A stretch of DNA of 64,000 nt, from NCBI GenBank assembly GCA_030247725.1, contig JAOTRT010000014.1, positions 33,686 through 97,685 on the forward strand, in the 5' to 3' direction. Under the pieces are notes generated by a model. That model ran no database searches, had not been told where the DNA came from, and saw nothing but the letters and a program-made list of their open reading frames with translations. Below are positions 31,078 to 38,892 of this stretch, piece after piece. Source of the stretch: Candidatus Nitricoxidireducens bremensis (GTDB taxonomy: Bacteria; Pseudomonadota; Gammaproteobacteria; Burkholderiales; Rhodocyclaceae). A program made the position numbers and the translations under genes. Position 1 is the stretch's first letter. Each line of letters starts with the position of its first letter.

Positions 31078-32427
31078 ATGAGCAGCGACGCGAGCACGCC
31101 CGCGGGGCAGAACGAGAGCGATGCCCGGCTGGTGGCCTGGGTGCGCCAGGCGGCCCCCTACATCCATGCCTTCCGCGGCAAGACCTTCGTCGTCGCTTTC
31201 GGCGGCGAAGTGCTGGAGGACGGCGACACCGCCCAGGCCCTGATCCACGACATCGCGCTGCTCGACAGCATGGGCATCCGCCTCGTGCTGGTGCACGGCG
31301 CCCGCCCCCAGATCGATGGCGAGATGAAGGGCCGCGGCCTGACGCCCAAGTTCCACAAGGGCCTGCGCGTCACCGACAAGGAGGCCCTGGAGTGCGTCAA
31401 GCGCGCCATGGGCGTCACCCGCATCGAGATCGAGGCCATGCTGTCCCAGGGGCTGCCCAACACGCCGCTGGCCGGCGGCTTCCTGCGCGTCACCGGCGGC
31501 AACTTCATTTCCGCCAAGCCCGTCGGTGTGGTGGACGGCGTGGATTTCCTGCATACCGGCGCCGTGCGCAACGTCATCGCCGAGGAAATCCGCGGCGACC
31601 TGGCCCAGGAGAACGTGGTCCTCATCACGCCCATCGGCGCCTCGCCGTCGGGCGAAATCTTCAACCTCGCCTGGGAAGAGGTGGCCGAGGCCGTGGCCGT
31701 CGCCATCAAGGCCGACAAGCTGATCTACCTGTGCGACGCGCCGGGCCTGACGGACCGCAAGGGCCTCCTCATCGACGCCCTCACGGCCGACGAGGCCGAG
31801 GCCCTGGCCGCCAAGAAGGTGAAGCAGGCCCCCGAGGTGACCCGCGTGCTGGCCGGTTCGATCCGGGCCTGCCGCGGCGGCGTTGGCCGCGTCCATTTCC
31901 TCTCGCGGCGCCGCGACGGCGCCATGCTCATGGAGTTCTTCACGCGGGACGGCATCGGCACGGTGATGACACGGGCGCCCCTGGCACGGCTGCGGGAGGC
32001 GGGGCCCGAGGACGTGGGCGCCATCCTGGGCCTCATCGCTCCCCTGGAGGCCGACGGTACCCTGGTGAAGCGGGGGCGCGAGCGCATCGAGATGGAGGTG
32101 ACCCGCTTCTCCCTGCTGGAGCACGACGGCGTCGTGGTGGGCTGCGCCGCCCTCTATCCCTTCTCCGACGAGAAGGCGGCGGAACTCGCCTGCCTGGCGG
32201 TGATGCCCGACTACCGGGAACTGGGCTACGGCGACCAGCTGCGGCGCCACATCGAGGCGCGGGCGAAGAAGCAGAAGCTCAAGCGCCTCTTCGTGCTGAC
32301 GACGCGCACGGCCCACTGGTTCATCGAGCGGGGCTTCGCCGAATCGGACGTGGACGCCCTGCCCAAGCAGCGCCGCGAGCTTTACAACTTCCAGCGCCGC
32401 TCCAAGGTCTTCGTCAAGAGCCTTTGA
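31078..32427 (+). CDS. argA: N-acetylglutamate synthase
   Basis: First enzyme of arginine biosynthesis (acetyl-CoA plus glutamate). The 449-residue protein has an amino-acid kinase-like domain (LVLVHGARPQIDGEMKGRGL, LAGGFLRVTGGNFISAKPVG), which binds the arginine feedback inhibitor, and a C-terminal GNAT acetyltransferase domain (LACLAVMPDYRELGYGDQL, AHWFIERGFAES). The length matches bacterial ArgA. It follows pap by 13 nt. Confidence 0.94.
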   Translation: MSSDASTPAGQNESDARLVAWVRQAAPYIHAFRGKTFVVAFGGEVLEDGDTAQALIHDIALLDSMGIRLVLVHGARPQIDGEMKGRGLTPKFHKGLRVTDKEALECVKRAMGVTRIEIEAMLSQGLPNTPLAGGFLRVTGGNFISAKPVGVVDGVDFLHTGAVRNVIAEEIRGDLAQENVVLITPIGASPSGEIFNLAWEEVAEAVAVAIKADKLIYLCDAPGLTDRKGLLIDALTADEAEALAAKKVKQAPEVTRVLAGSIRACRGGVGRVHFLSRRRDGAMLMEFFTRDGIGTVMTRAPLARLREAGPEDVGAILGLIAPLEADGTLVKRGRERIEMEVTRFSLLEHDGVVVGCAALYPFSDEKAAELACLAVMPDYRELGYGDQLRRHIEARAKKQKLKRLFVLTTRTAHWFIERGFAESDVDALPKQRRELYNFQRRSKVFVKSL

Positions 32428-32453
32428 GGGCGTCGGCGCGAAACAGGTAAAAT
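32424..32453 (+). promoter_or_regulatory. Candidate sigma-70 promoter of yggX
   Basis: TTGAGG (32424-32429, overlapping the argA stop) and TAAAAT (32448-32453) are separated by 18 nt. Transcription would start near 32460 and give a short leader before yggX at 32485. Confidence 0.45.
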
Positions 32454-32484
32454 CGCAAACATCCGTTTCGAAAAGGAAAACCCC

Positions 32485-32757
32485 ATGGCCCGCACGGTCA
32501 ATTGCATCAAACTCGGCCGCGAGGCCGACGGCCTCGACTTCCCGCCCATGCCCGGCGATCTCGGCAAGCGCCTCTATGAGAACGTCTCCAAGGAAGCCTG
32601 GCAGCAGTGGATTCGCCTGCAGACGATGATCATCAACGAGAACCGTCTCAACCTCGCCGACGCCCAGCATCGCAAGTATCTGGCCGAGCAGGTGGAGAAG
32701 CACTTCTTCGGCGAAGGCGCCGCCCAGGTGCAGGGTTACGTGCCGCCGCGCGCCTGA
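32485..32757 (+). CDS. yggX: YggX, probable Fe(2+)-trafficking and oxidative damage protection protein
   Basis: A 90-residue protein of the YggX family, with [20 protein letters not shown] (conserved Cys7), [20 protein letters not shown] and QTMMINENRL-like sequence ([20 protein letters not shown]). It protects FeS clusters from superoxide in enterobacteria. It has its own candidate promoter and is followed by a bidirectional terminator shared with rpiA. Confidence 0.95.
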   Translation: MARTVNCIKLGREADGLDFPPMPGDLGKRLYENVSKEAWQQWIRLQTMIINENRLNLADAQHRKYLAEQVEKHFFGEGAAQVQGYVPPRA

Positions 32758-32775
32758 GCTTTTCGCCGCCGCAAT

Positions 32776-32804
32776 GAAAAGGGCCGCCCTCGGGCGGCCC
32801 TTTG
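32776..32804. terminator. Bidirectional intrinsic terminator between yggX and rpiA
   Basis: A 9-bp stem GGGCCGCCC (32781-32789) / GGGCGGCCC (32792-32800) is flanked by AAAA on the left and TTTGCTTT on the right. It can serve yggX on the plus strand and the convergent rpiA on the minus strand. Confidence 0.88.
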
Positions 32805-32821
32805 CTTTGTTGTGCAGCCGT

Positions 32822-33493
32822 TCAGCGCGTCGAGGTCTTCACGCCCTCGGCCGTGCCCAACAGCAGCACGTCGGCGCCGCGCGCCGCGAACAGGCCGTTG
32901 GTGACGACGCCGACGATCTGGTTGAGCTTGGTCTCCAGCCCCACCGGGTCGGTGATGGACAGGCCATGGACGTCGAGGATCACGTTGCCGTTGTCGGTGG
33001 TGAAGCCTTCCCGCAGCTTGGGCTGGCCGCCGAGCTTTTCCAATTCCCGGGCCACGTAGGCGCGGGCCATGGGGATGACTTCCACGGGAAGGGGGAACTT
33101 GCCCATGGTCTTCACCAGCTTGCTGCCGTCGCAGATGCAGACGAAGGTCTGCGCCACCGCGGCGACGATCTTTTCCCGCGTCAGGGCGCCGCCGCCGCCC
33201 TTCACCATGGCGAAGCCGGCGTCGATCTCGTCGGCGCCGTCCACGTAGATGGACATGCCGGTGATGTCGTTGAGGTCGAGAACGCGGATGCCGTGGCCTT
33301 CGAGGCGCTTCTTCGTCGCCTCGGAGCTGGCGATGGTGCCGCCGATACGGTCCTTGATGGCAGCCAGTTCGTCGATGAAGAAGTTGGCCGTCGAGCCGGT
33401 ACCGACGCCGAGGATGCCGCCGGCGGGCAGGTTGGCCGCCACATAGTCCTTCGCCGCGCGGGCGACGGCCTGCTTGAGTTCGTCTTGGGTCAT
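32822..33493 (-). CDS. rpiA: Ribose-5-phosphate isomerase A
   Basis: Interconverts ribose-5-phosphate and ribulose-5-phosphate, which feeds phosphoribulokinase. The 223-residue protein has the phosphate loop [25 protein letters not shown], the catalytic YVDGADEID and [13 protein letters not shown] motifs. It stands alone, outside the cbb operon, and is divergent from the MACPF-like gene with a 250-nt intergenic region. Confidence 0.96.
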   Translation of the reverse strand: MTQDELKQAVARAAKDYVAANLPAGGILGVGTGSTANFFIDELAAIKDRIGGTIASSEATKKRLEGHGIRVLDLNDITGMSIYVDGADEIDAGFAMVKGGGGALTREKIVAAVAQTFVCICDGSKLVKTMGKFPLPVEVIPMARAYVARELEKLGGQPKLREGFTTDNGNVILDVHGLSITDPVGLETKLNQIVGVVTNGLFAARGADVLLLGTAEGVKTSTR

Positions 33494-33590
33494 GCTGTCT
33501 CCTGGAGTGTGTCTTTATCGTGAGGGCGGGATTTTAGCGGTTCCGCAGCCGGCCGGCTGCGGGCGGTGCCGTTGATTCGGTATTGCGCCG

Positions 33591-33638
33591 ATACGGCGTC
33601 CGCCGTATTTATTCCACCGCCATCTCCTCCCTAGAATC
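33591..33638 (+). promoter_or_regulatory. 18-bp palindrome and candidate -10 upstream of the MACPF-like gene
   Basis: ATACGGCG-TC-CGCCGTAT (33591-33608) is a perfect 8-2-8 palindrome. TAGAAT at 33633-33638 is a good -10 match, with no recognisable -35; the palindrome lies just upstream of the -35 position. That is the arrangement of an activator-dependent promoter. The leader would be about 100 nt. Confidence 0.4.
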
Positions 33639-33743
33639 GGCCCACCCTGAGCCAGACTGCCTGAGGCGGTTGGGCAGCCGGGTCTTGCTGTGCCATCAGA
33701 TCCATGTGCGCCAGCCTGCTTCAACCTCAAACAAGGGAATGAC

Positions 33744-35951
33744 ATGAACAAGACGCACCGACAATCACTGGCGGCCCTCGTTGCCTGTCTGCTGGCAGGG
33801 TACGCGATCGCGGATGACGACGTACGCCCTCCCATCGAGTATCCGAAAACCGGCGGCGTGGATATCGGCCAGGGCTGGGACAGCCAGACCGTGCAGCCGA
33901 AGAATGCGACCTGCATTACCCAGTTCTACAAGGTTCCCGACAACTTCCAGAAGACCACTTCCCAGATGAAGATGGTGACCGACCAGAGCACCATGAGCAG
34001 CGCTCTGGATATCAGCGCCGAAGTGCAGGTACGGTCCATCGCCGGCTATTCGGCAGGTGTGAAAATGGACTTCGCCAAGGACCAGAAGGTCGACAGCAGC
34101 TTCATCAGCGTCGCGCATCTGATGCGCGTGGACAACGGCTGGAAGTACGCGGCGCCTCTGCCGGCCGACCAGACCAACAAGGTCGCCAGCGCGATGCCGC
34201 CCGCCAATGCCATGCGCCAGGGCGCCCCGGCGGCCACCTCGGCAGACATCGCGGCCAAGCTGAAGGTGCCCGTCGAGGCGACCCGGCAGGCCCATGCGCC
34301 GTTCTTCGACATCGTGAAAAAAGCCAGGACGCCGTCGGAACGCTCCCGTGCGTTCTCGCTTGCGCTGGCCTATATCAATCACGCCCATGCGACCGGAACG
34401 CCTCTGGCGCAGGCGGCGAAGCCGACGAGCCTGAGCGCGCCGATGCCGATCACGCCGCCGCGCAGCATGGCGGCCATGAAGTCCTCCGCCGGCGTACAGA
34501 CCGGCGGTAACGCCGCACTGCCGCCCAACGCCATCGTCCTGCATCCTTACTATGCCGACCTTTCGGCAACGAATCCCGACGAGTTCCGCCGTCTATGCGG
34601 CGACAGCTTCGTGCAGGCGATCAACGAGGGCGGCGAGTTGGCGGTTCGCTATACGTTCATGACCCGCTCCGCCGAGGAGCAGGCGACGATCAGCGCGGCG
34701 GTGACCGCAAGTGCCGATGTCTCCGGCGTCAACGTGACGGCCAGTACCAACTTCAAGTCGGCCACTTCGAGCTACAACTCCAGCGGCCAGCTGGCGGTGG
34801 ACTCGGCGATCATCGGCGGCTCCGGCTTGGCGCCGGCGAAGGATATCGATGGAATCAACGCGCTCGTCGGCGGCTTCGCCAGCGCGGTTCAGGCCAATCC
34901 GGCCAAGTTCTCCATCACGATCACCGACTATTCGACGCTGCCCAACTATGGCGGCACCAACAAGATGGCGCCATTGACCAATCTCCAGCGCTTGGCTTGG
35001 GAGTTCGGCAAGGCGGACGCGCTGCTGACGACGACGATGAACATCCTCAACGACATCGACCGTCAGGGCCAGGACAGCGTCTACGTCCTTTCGCGCTGGG
35101 GCGGTGATCGCACGGCCCTCGATCAACTCCGAACCCAGCTTGCGAGCCGTCGCGACAGTCTGCAGAACCAGGCCAAGAGCTGCTTCGCGGCGAAGGACGC
35201 CAACAGCAGCGCCTGCCTGCCGTCGAATCCGGAGCAGATGGACGATCTGAGCGTGCGCACGAACTTCCCGCTACCCCTGCAGCCGGGCCGGGCTGCCGAC
35301 ATGCTGAACGCCGTCTATGGCGATCTCGATACCTATCGGGGCCTGGTCTACGACTTCTGGATCGTGCGGCCGAACACGCAGCGCTGCGGGATGAGCAAGG
35401 ATTCGCTGTTCTGCCGCCGCGACGACCTGTCGAGCCTGAAGTCTCAGGTCAAGGGCACATCGCCCGCCGTGGCAACCCTGTCGGTGCAAGGCCAGAACGG
35501 TCGCTGCTGGGATGCGCTCAACGATTCGGGCCGCATGTTCATGCAGCCCTGTCCGCTGAATGCCGCGGCGGTGACGGACAACGTCGTCTTTGCCTACGAG
35601 AGGCTGCAGAACGGCTTCTATCACCTGACGACGACGGTACCCAACGTCGGCAAGCAGTGCGTCACCGCGCTCTACGGCTACGACAATTCCACATGGGTGG
35701 CGGCCCACGACTGCGGTAAGCCCAAGGCACAGGTCAGGGCCTATGGTCAGGAATGGTCGCTGGCGCCGGCCGCCGACGGCCAGAGCTTCCAGGTCGTTTC
35801 GACCAACCCGGCATTCATCAATCGCTGCATACAGGTCTGGACCGACGGCAACGCCACGGGGCTCTCGGATTGCAGCGCCGGTACCCGGTTCAAGATCGGT
35901 CATGCCTATCCTGCGACGAAGGCGGATTGGTCGAAGTTCACCAAAAAGTGA
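33744..35951 (+). CDS. Secreted MACPF/perforin-like protein with C-terminal lectin-like domain
   Basis: A 735-residue exported protein: signal peptide MNKTHRQSLAALVACLLAGY, likely cut after AIA before DDD. CGDSFVQAINEGG (Cys285-Gly297) fits the MACPF signature [YW]-G-[ST]-H-[FY]-x6-G-G with conservative changes at exact spacing. Beyond it, alternating small/hydrophobic residues (TISAAVTASADVSGVNVTAS) look like the second membrane-inserting region. ALDISAEVQVRSIAGYSAGV upstream resembles the first. A Pro/Ala-rich stretch near residues 160-260 has no domain I can name. From about 575 to 720, spaced Cys pairs (NGRCWDAL, GKQCVTAL, NRCIQVW) suggest a beta-trefoil lectin fold. A pore-forming role is inferred. 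A terminator and then a secretin gene follow. Confidence 0.62.
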   Translation: MNKTHRQSLAALVACLLAGYAIADDDVRPPIEYPKTGGVDIGQGWDSQTVQPKNATCITQFYKVPDNFQKTTSQMKMVTDQSTMSSALDISAEVQVRSIAGYSAGVKMDFAKDQKVDSSFISVAHLMRVDNGWKYAAPLPADQTNKVASAMPPANAMRQGAPAATSADIAAKLKVPVEATRQAHAPFFDIVKKARTPSERSRAFSLALAYINHAHATGTPLAQAAKPTSLSAPMPITPPRSMAAMKSSAGVQTGGNAALPPNAIVLHPYYADLSATNPDEFRRLCGDSFVQAINEGGELAVRYTFMTRSAEEQATISAAVTASADVSGVNVTASTNFKSATSSYNSSGQLAVDSAIIGGSGLAPAKDIDGINALVGGFASAVQANPAKFSITITDYSTLPNYGGTNKMAPLTNLQRLAWEFGKADALLTTTMNILNDIDRQGQDSVYVLSRWGGDRTALDQLRTQLASRRDSLQNQAKSCFAAKDANSSACLPSNPEQMDDLSVRTNFPLPLQPGRAADMLNAVYGDLDTYRGLVYDFWIVRPNTQRCGMSKDSLFCRRDDLSSLKSQVKGTSPAVATLSVQGQNGRCWDALNDSGRMFMQPCPLNAAAVTDNVVFAYERLQNGFYHLTTTVPNVGKQCVTALYGYDNSTWVAAHDCGKPKAQVRAYGQEWSLAPAADGQSFQVVSTNPAFINRCIQVWTDGNATGLSDCSAGTRFKIGHAYPATKADWSKFTKK

Positions 35952-36011
35952 TCCAGGCCGCCGGGCGGCCTGGGCGACGGCAAGGTCGTCCAGGTCGTAG
36001 CCGGATCGCCA

Positions 36012-36046
36012 GCCCGGGGCCAGCGGTCCCGGGCGCTTGTTTTTTT
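36012..36046 (+). terminator. Intrinsic terminator between the MACPF-like and secretin genes
   Basis: GCCCGGG (36012-36018) pairs with CCCGGGC (36028-36034), followed by GCTTGTTTTTTT (35-46). It sits 60 nt after the MACPF-like stop and immediately before the secretin ribosome-binding site. It is strong and would leave the secretin gene dependent on read-through or on a separate promoter that I could not identify. Confidence 0.85.
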
Positions 36047-36060
36047 GGAGGTTTGTACTG

Positions 36061-38115
36061 ATGGCGAGCAGCAGCAGAAGGCGTGTCCGTGCCGTCGGCG
36101 CCCTTGCGACCGGAATGATATTGGGCGCCGGTCTGAGCGGGTGCGCCACGTCCCAGGGAAGCGGGCCATTGGCCATGTTCATGCAAGGCGGCGGCGTCGC
36201 TACCGGCGATGTGCCCCTGCAACTGCCGGCGCCGAAGAGCGCCGCAGCGGAAAACGCCAACGCCGGCTTCGCCTTGCTGGCGAAAGGCGACTACGCGGAA
36301 GCCAATCGTGCCTTCGCCCTTGCCCTGGCGCAGGACCCGCACAATCCGTCGCTGAATGCCGCCAACGCGCTGACCTTCCATCTGCGGACACGCGGTGGCG
36401 AACGCGCGCTATTCGACCTGGCCGAGACGGGTTACTTGGTCGCCCTCGACAAGCGGCAGGACTACCTGACCGCGGCCATCCAGCTGGCCCATCTCTACTA
36501 CGAGAACGGCCGCCACAAGCAGGCCCAGCGGGCCGCTGCCTATGCGCTACGCCTTGATTCGGCGAGCCTCGAAGCGCTTTATCTCGTCGCCGCGGCGTCC
36601 TACTACACGGGCGACGTGGAGCTGGCGCTCTGGGCAATCGACAAGGCGCGCACGCAGGCGCCCGAGGACAAGCTCGGCCAGCACATTCTCCCCCTGGTCT
36701 ATGGCGCCGCCGGACTGACGGGGGAGGCGGAAGGCTTTCTCGACCGGCAGCGGGATAGCTACAGCGGCGACGACCGGCGCAGGTTGAGCCGCCGGGTCGC
36801 TCAGTGGAAGGAGTCCTATCAGCTGGCCCAGTTGTCGGATGTCGCCGGCAAGCCGGACGTGCCTCCGCCGGCGGCAGACGGTCCGGCAGGCTCGGTCCCG
36901 GCGCCGCCGCTGCCGGGTTTGCCGCCGGTGAAGCCCTATGGGGGCGCGCCCACCCCCGCCAATGCCGGTGCCGACGGCCAGGAAGGGGCGACCGATCTGG
37001 GAGCGCAGATCTATGCGTGGTCGGACTGCAAGCAGCAACTGAATTCGTCCGGCCTGTCGTCCGGCGGCTATTCCTACTCCTCGGGCGGCACCGGCGACGA
37101 GACCACCCAACTAACGCCTCTGCCGGCCCCCTGCAAGGGGCGGCCGATGCCGCGCATGGCGGTGATCGACGTGGTCATCCTGCGCTCCGACGATACGCGC
37201 ACCAGCGGCTACGGTCTCAACCTGCTGGACAATCTTTCCCTCTACATCCAGAAGAACGTGTCCAGCCGCCACACCTGGGGTTCCGATCCGGCCACGGTGA
37301 CGAACCAGTTCAACAGCTATGTGGGCCTGGGCACGACCTCGGGCGGCGGGCTCGCCTATTCGCTGAACATCGCCAACCATTCCGGCCAGACGGCGGAAGT
37401 CCTGGCACGTCCCAGTCTGCTCGTGCTGGACCGGCAGCCGGCGCAGTTCTTCTCCGGCGCCAACATGTCCATCGCCCTGGCGAGCAATTTCGGCGCCGGC
37501 TCCATCGGCGAGAAGAACGTCGGCGTCAGCCTCTCGGTGACGCCGACCTTCGTCAACGACGACGACATCCTGCTCAACGTCAAGGCCGCCCGCTCCTTCT
37601 TCGAGCCGACGGCGCAGTCGTCCACCTTTCAGCAGTCGGTGCAGACCTCGCGCAACATGGTCTCCGCCGCCGCCAAGGTGCGCGTCAATCAGACCCTCAT
37701 CCTGTCCGGGCTCAGCGAGCGGGAAGTCAATAGCCAGTCGAGCGGCGTACCAGTGCTGAAGGACATTCCCGGCGTGCAGTATCTGTTCTCGCGCAAGACC
37801 AACCAGGATTACAGCAAGTCGGTGCTGATCCTGCTGACGCCGCGCCGAGTGACGACTTTCGGCGAAACCCTGAACAAGGTCGAAGATATCTACGGCGACG
37901 AAAAGAGCGATCCCAAGGTCCTTCAGGAAACCCGTGCCCGAGCCTTAAGGGAACTGGGAGGCACCTGGCCCAGCCTGTACAAGACGGTACGGCACATGAC
38001 GCGCAACGAGCTGTTGCACGGCGTTCGCAGCAACGACATTCATCTCAGCGACTGGGTGAAGCCGCAGCGGGTCGGCAAGGTCCTGCAGGAAGCGGTCGAT
38101 TCCCTCTACTACTGA
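36061..38115 (+). CDS. Outer-membrane secretin lipoprotein with N-terminal TPR domain
   Basis: A 684-residue protein started at ATG 36061 (GGAGG upstream). The N-terminus ends in lipobox GLSGC (Cys28). TPR-like repeats follow to about residue 230 (GFALLAKGDYAEANRAFALA, LAHLYYENGRHKQAQRAA), then a Pro/Gly-rich linker. The secretin core lies at about 355-605: VLARPSLLVLDRQPAQFFSG, GVSLSVTPTFVNDDDILLNV, and the hallmark VPVLKDIPGVQYLFS followed by SVLILLTPRRV. Typical N0-N3 domains of type II or III secretins are not recognised. No ATPase, pseudopilin or inner-membrane platform genes are nearby, so it is an orphan secretin. The neighbouring secreted MACPF-like protein is a plausible cargo. Confidence 0.85.
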   Translation: MASSSRRRVRAVGALATGMILGAGLSGCATSQGSGPLAMFMQGGGVATGDVPLQLPAPKSAAAENANAGFALLAKGDYAEANRAFALALAQDPHNPSLNAANALTFHLRTRGGERALFDLAETGYLVALDKRQDYLTAAIQLAHLYYENGRHKQAQRAAAYALRLDSASLEALYLVAAASYYTGDVELALWAIDKARTQAPEDKLGQHILPLVYGAAGLTGEAEGFLDRQRDSYSGDDRRRLSRRVAQWKESYQLAQLSDVAGKPDVPPPAADGPAGSVPAPPLPGLPPVKPYGGAPTPANAGADGQEGATDLGAQIYAWSDCKQQLNSSGLSSGGYSYSSGGTGDETTQLTPLPAPCKGRPMPRMAVIDVVILRSDDTRTSGYGLNLLDNLSLYIQKNVSSRHTWGSDPATVTNQFNSYVGLGTTSGGGLAYSLNIANHSGQTAEVLARPSLLVLDRQPAQFFSGANMSIALASNFGAGSIGEKNVGVSLSVTPTFVNDDDILLNVKAARSFFEPTAQSSTFQQSVQTSRNMVSAAAKVRVNQTLILSGLSEREVNSQSSGVPVLKDIPGVQYLFSRKTNQDYSKSVLILLTPRRVTTFGETLNKVEDIYGDEKSDPKVLQETRARALRELGGTWPSLYKTVRHMTRNELLHGVRSNDIHLSDWVKPQRVGKVLQEAVDSLYY

Positions 38116-38207
38116 AAGCGAAGTCGGCTCCAGCCGTGACGGCTGCGCCCCCTGTGCTCGGCAGCATTGAGGCACTACGCATGAAACGGACGCAACGAAA
38201 GAGGACC

Positions 38208-38837
38208 TTAGCCACCGAGGCCGTTACGCACGGCCGTGGCGATCAGCTCGGCCGCATTGCGCGAACCAAGCTTTCGGCAAAGGTTCTCGCGATGCTTGCG
38301 CACCGTCAGATCGGAAATGCCGAGGATGCGGGCGATCTCCTTGCTCGACAAGCCGGCGCCGACATGGGCGAGCACGACGCGCTCGCGGTCGGTCAGAGCG
38401 GCCAGCTCGGCCGCCTCGGCGTCGGCATTTTCCGCTGCGCACAGTTGCGCCACTTCGGGACTGACATACTGATGGCCGGCGGCGACGCGGCGTACCGCAG
38501 CGAGCAGTTCGTCGCTGTCCTCGCTCTTGGGCAGGTAGCCTGCGGCACCCAGTTCCAGGCTGGCGCGGACGGAAGCGGGACTCAGCCGCGCCGTGACCAC
38601 GAGGACGCGAGTGGGCAGACGTTCCGCGCTGAGAGCTGCCATAATGGCTATGCCGTCGAGATTCGGCAGGCCGAGGTCGAGCAGCAGAATATCGGGACAA
38701 TGGAGGCGTGTCAGGGCGATGACATCGTTGCCGTCGTCGGTGTCGGCCAGCAGCGTCATGTCGGGCTGCGTGGATATCAGCAGACGCAAGCCGTCGCGGA
38801 CGAGGGCGTGATCTTCGGCGAGCAGAAGGCGGATCAT
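38208..38837 (-). CDS. NarL/LuxR-family response regulator
   Basis: A 209-residue regulator: a receiver domain with acidic pocket LLLAEDHALVRDGL and phospho-Asp in DILLLDLGLPNLDG (about residue 54), then a LuxR helix-turn-helix (LTDRERVVLAHVGAGLSSKE, ILGISDLTVRKHRENLCRKL). It is divergent from the kinase gene that starts at 38893 and convergent with the secretin gene 92 nt away. It is the natural candidate regulator of the MACPF/secretin genes. Confidence 0.92.
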   Translation of the reverse strand: MIRLLLAEDHALVRDGLRLLISTQPDMTLLADTDDGNDVIALTRLHCPDILLLDLGLPNLDGIAIMAALSAERLPTRVLVVTARLSPASVRASLELGAAGYLPKSEDSDELLAAVRRVAAGHQYVSPEVAQLCAAENADAEAAELAALTDRERVVLAHVGAGLSSKEIARILGISDLTVRKHRENLCRKLGSRNAAELIATAVRNGLGG

Positions 38838-38853
38838 GGAGAAGCTTCTTGTT

Positions 38854-38882
38854 GTTGGGGCGCGGCGTGTGGTTGGGGCGCG
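38854..38882. repeat. 11-bp direct repeat in the regulator/kinase divergent region
   Basis: GTTGGGGCGCG occurs at 38854-38864 and again at 38872-38882, an 18-bp period. The intergenic region is only 55 bp, so this pair is a candidate operator for one or both genes. Confidence 0.4.
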
Positions 38883-38892
38883 ACGAGGTCGC

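Noticed and set aside
36061..38115. Reading the secretin as a type II secretion GspD or type IV pilus PilQ
   Set aside because: The N0/N1 domains and all partner genes (ATPase, pseudopilins, platform) are absent, so only the secretin core is claimed.
38116..38207. Hairpin CAGCCG-TGA-CGGCTG (38131-38145) between secretin and regulator genes as a terminator
   Set aside because: Short stem with no U-tract on either strand, so I did not call it.
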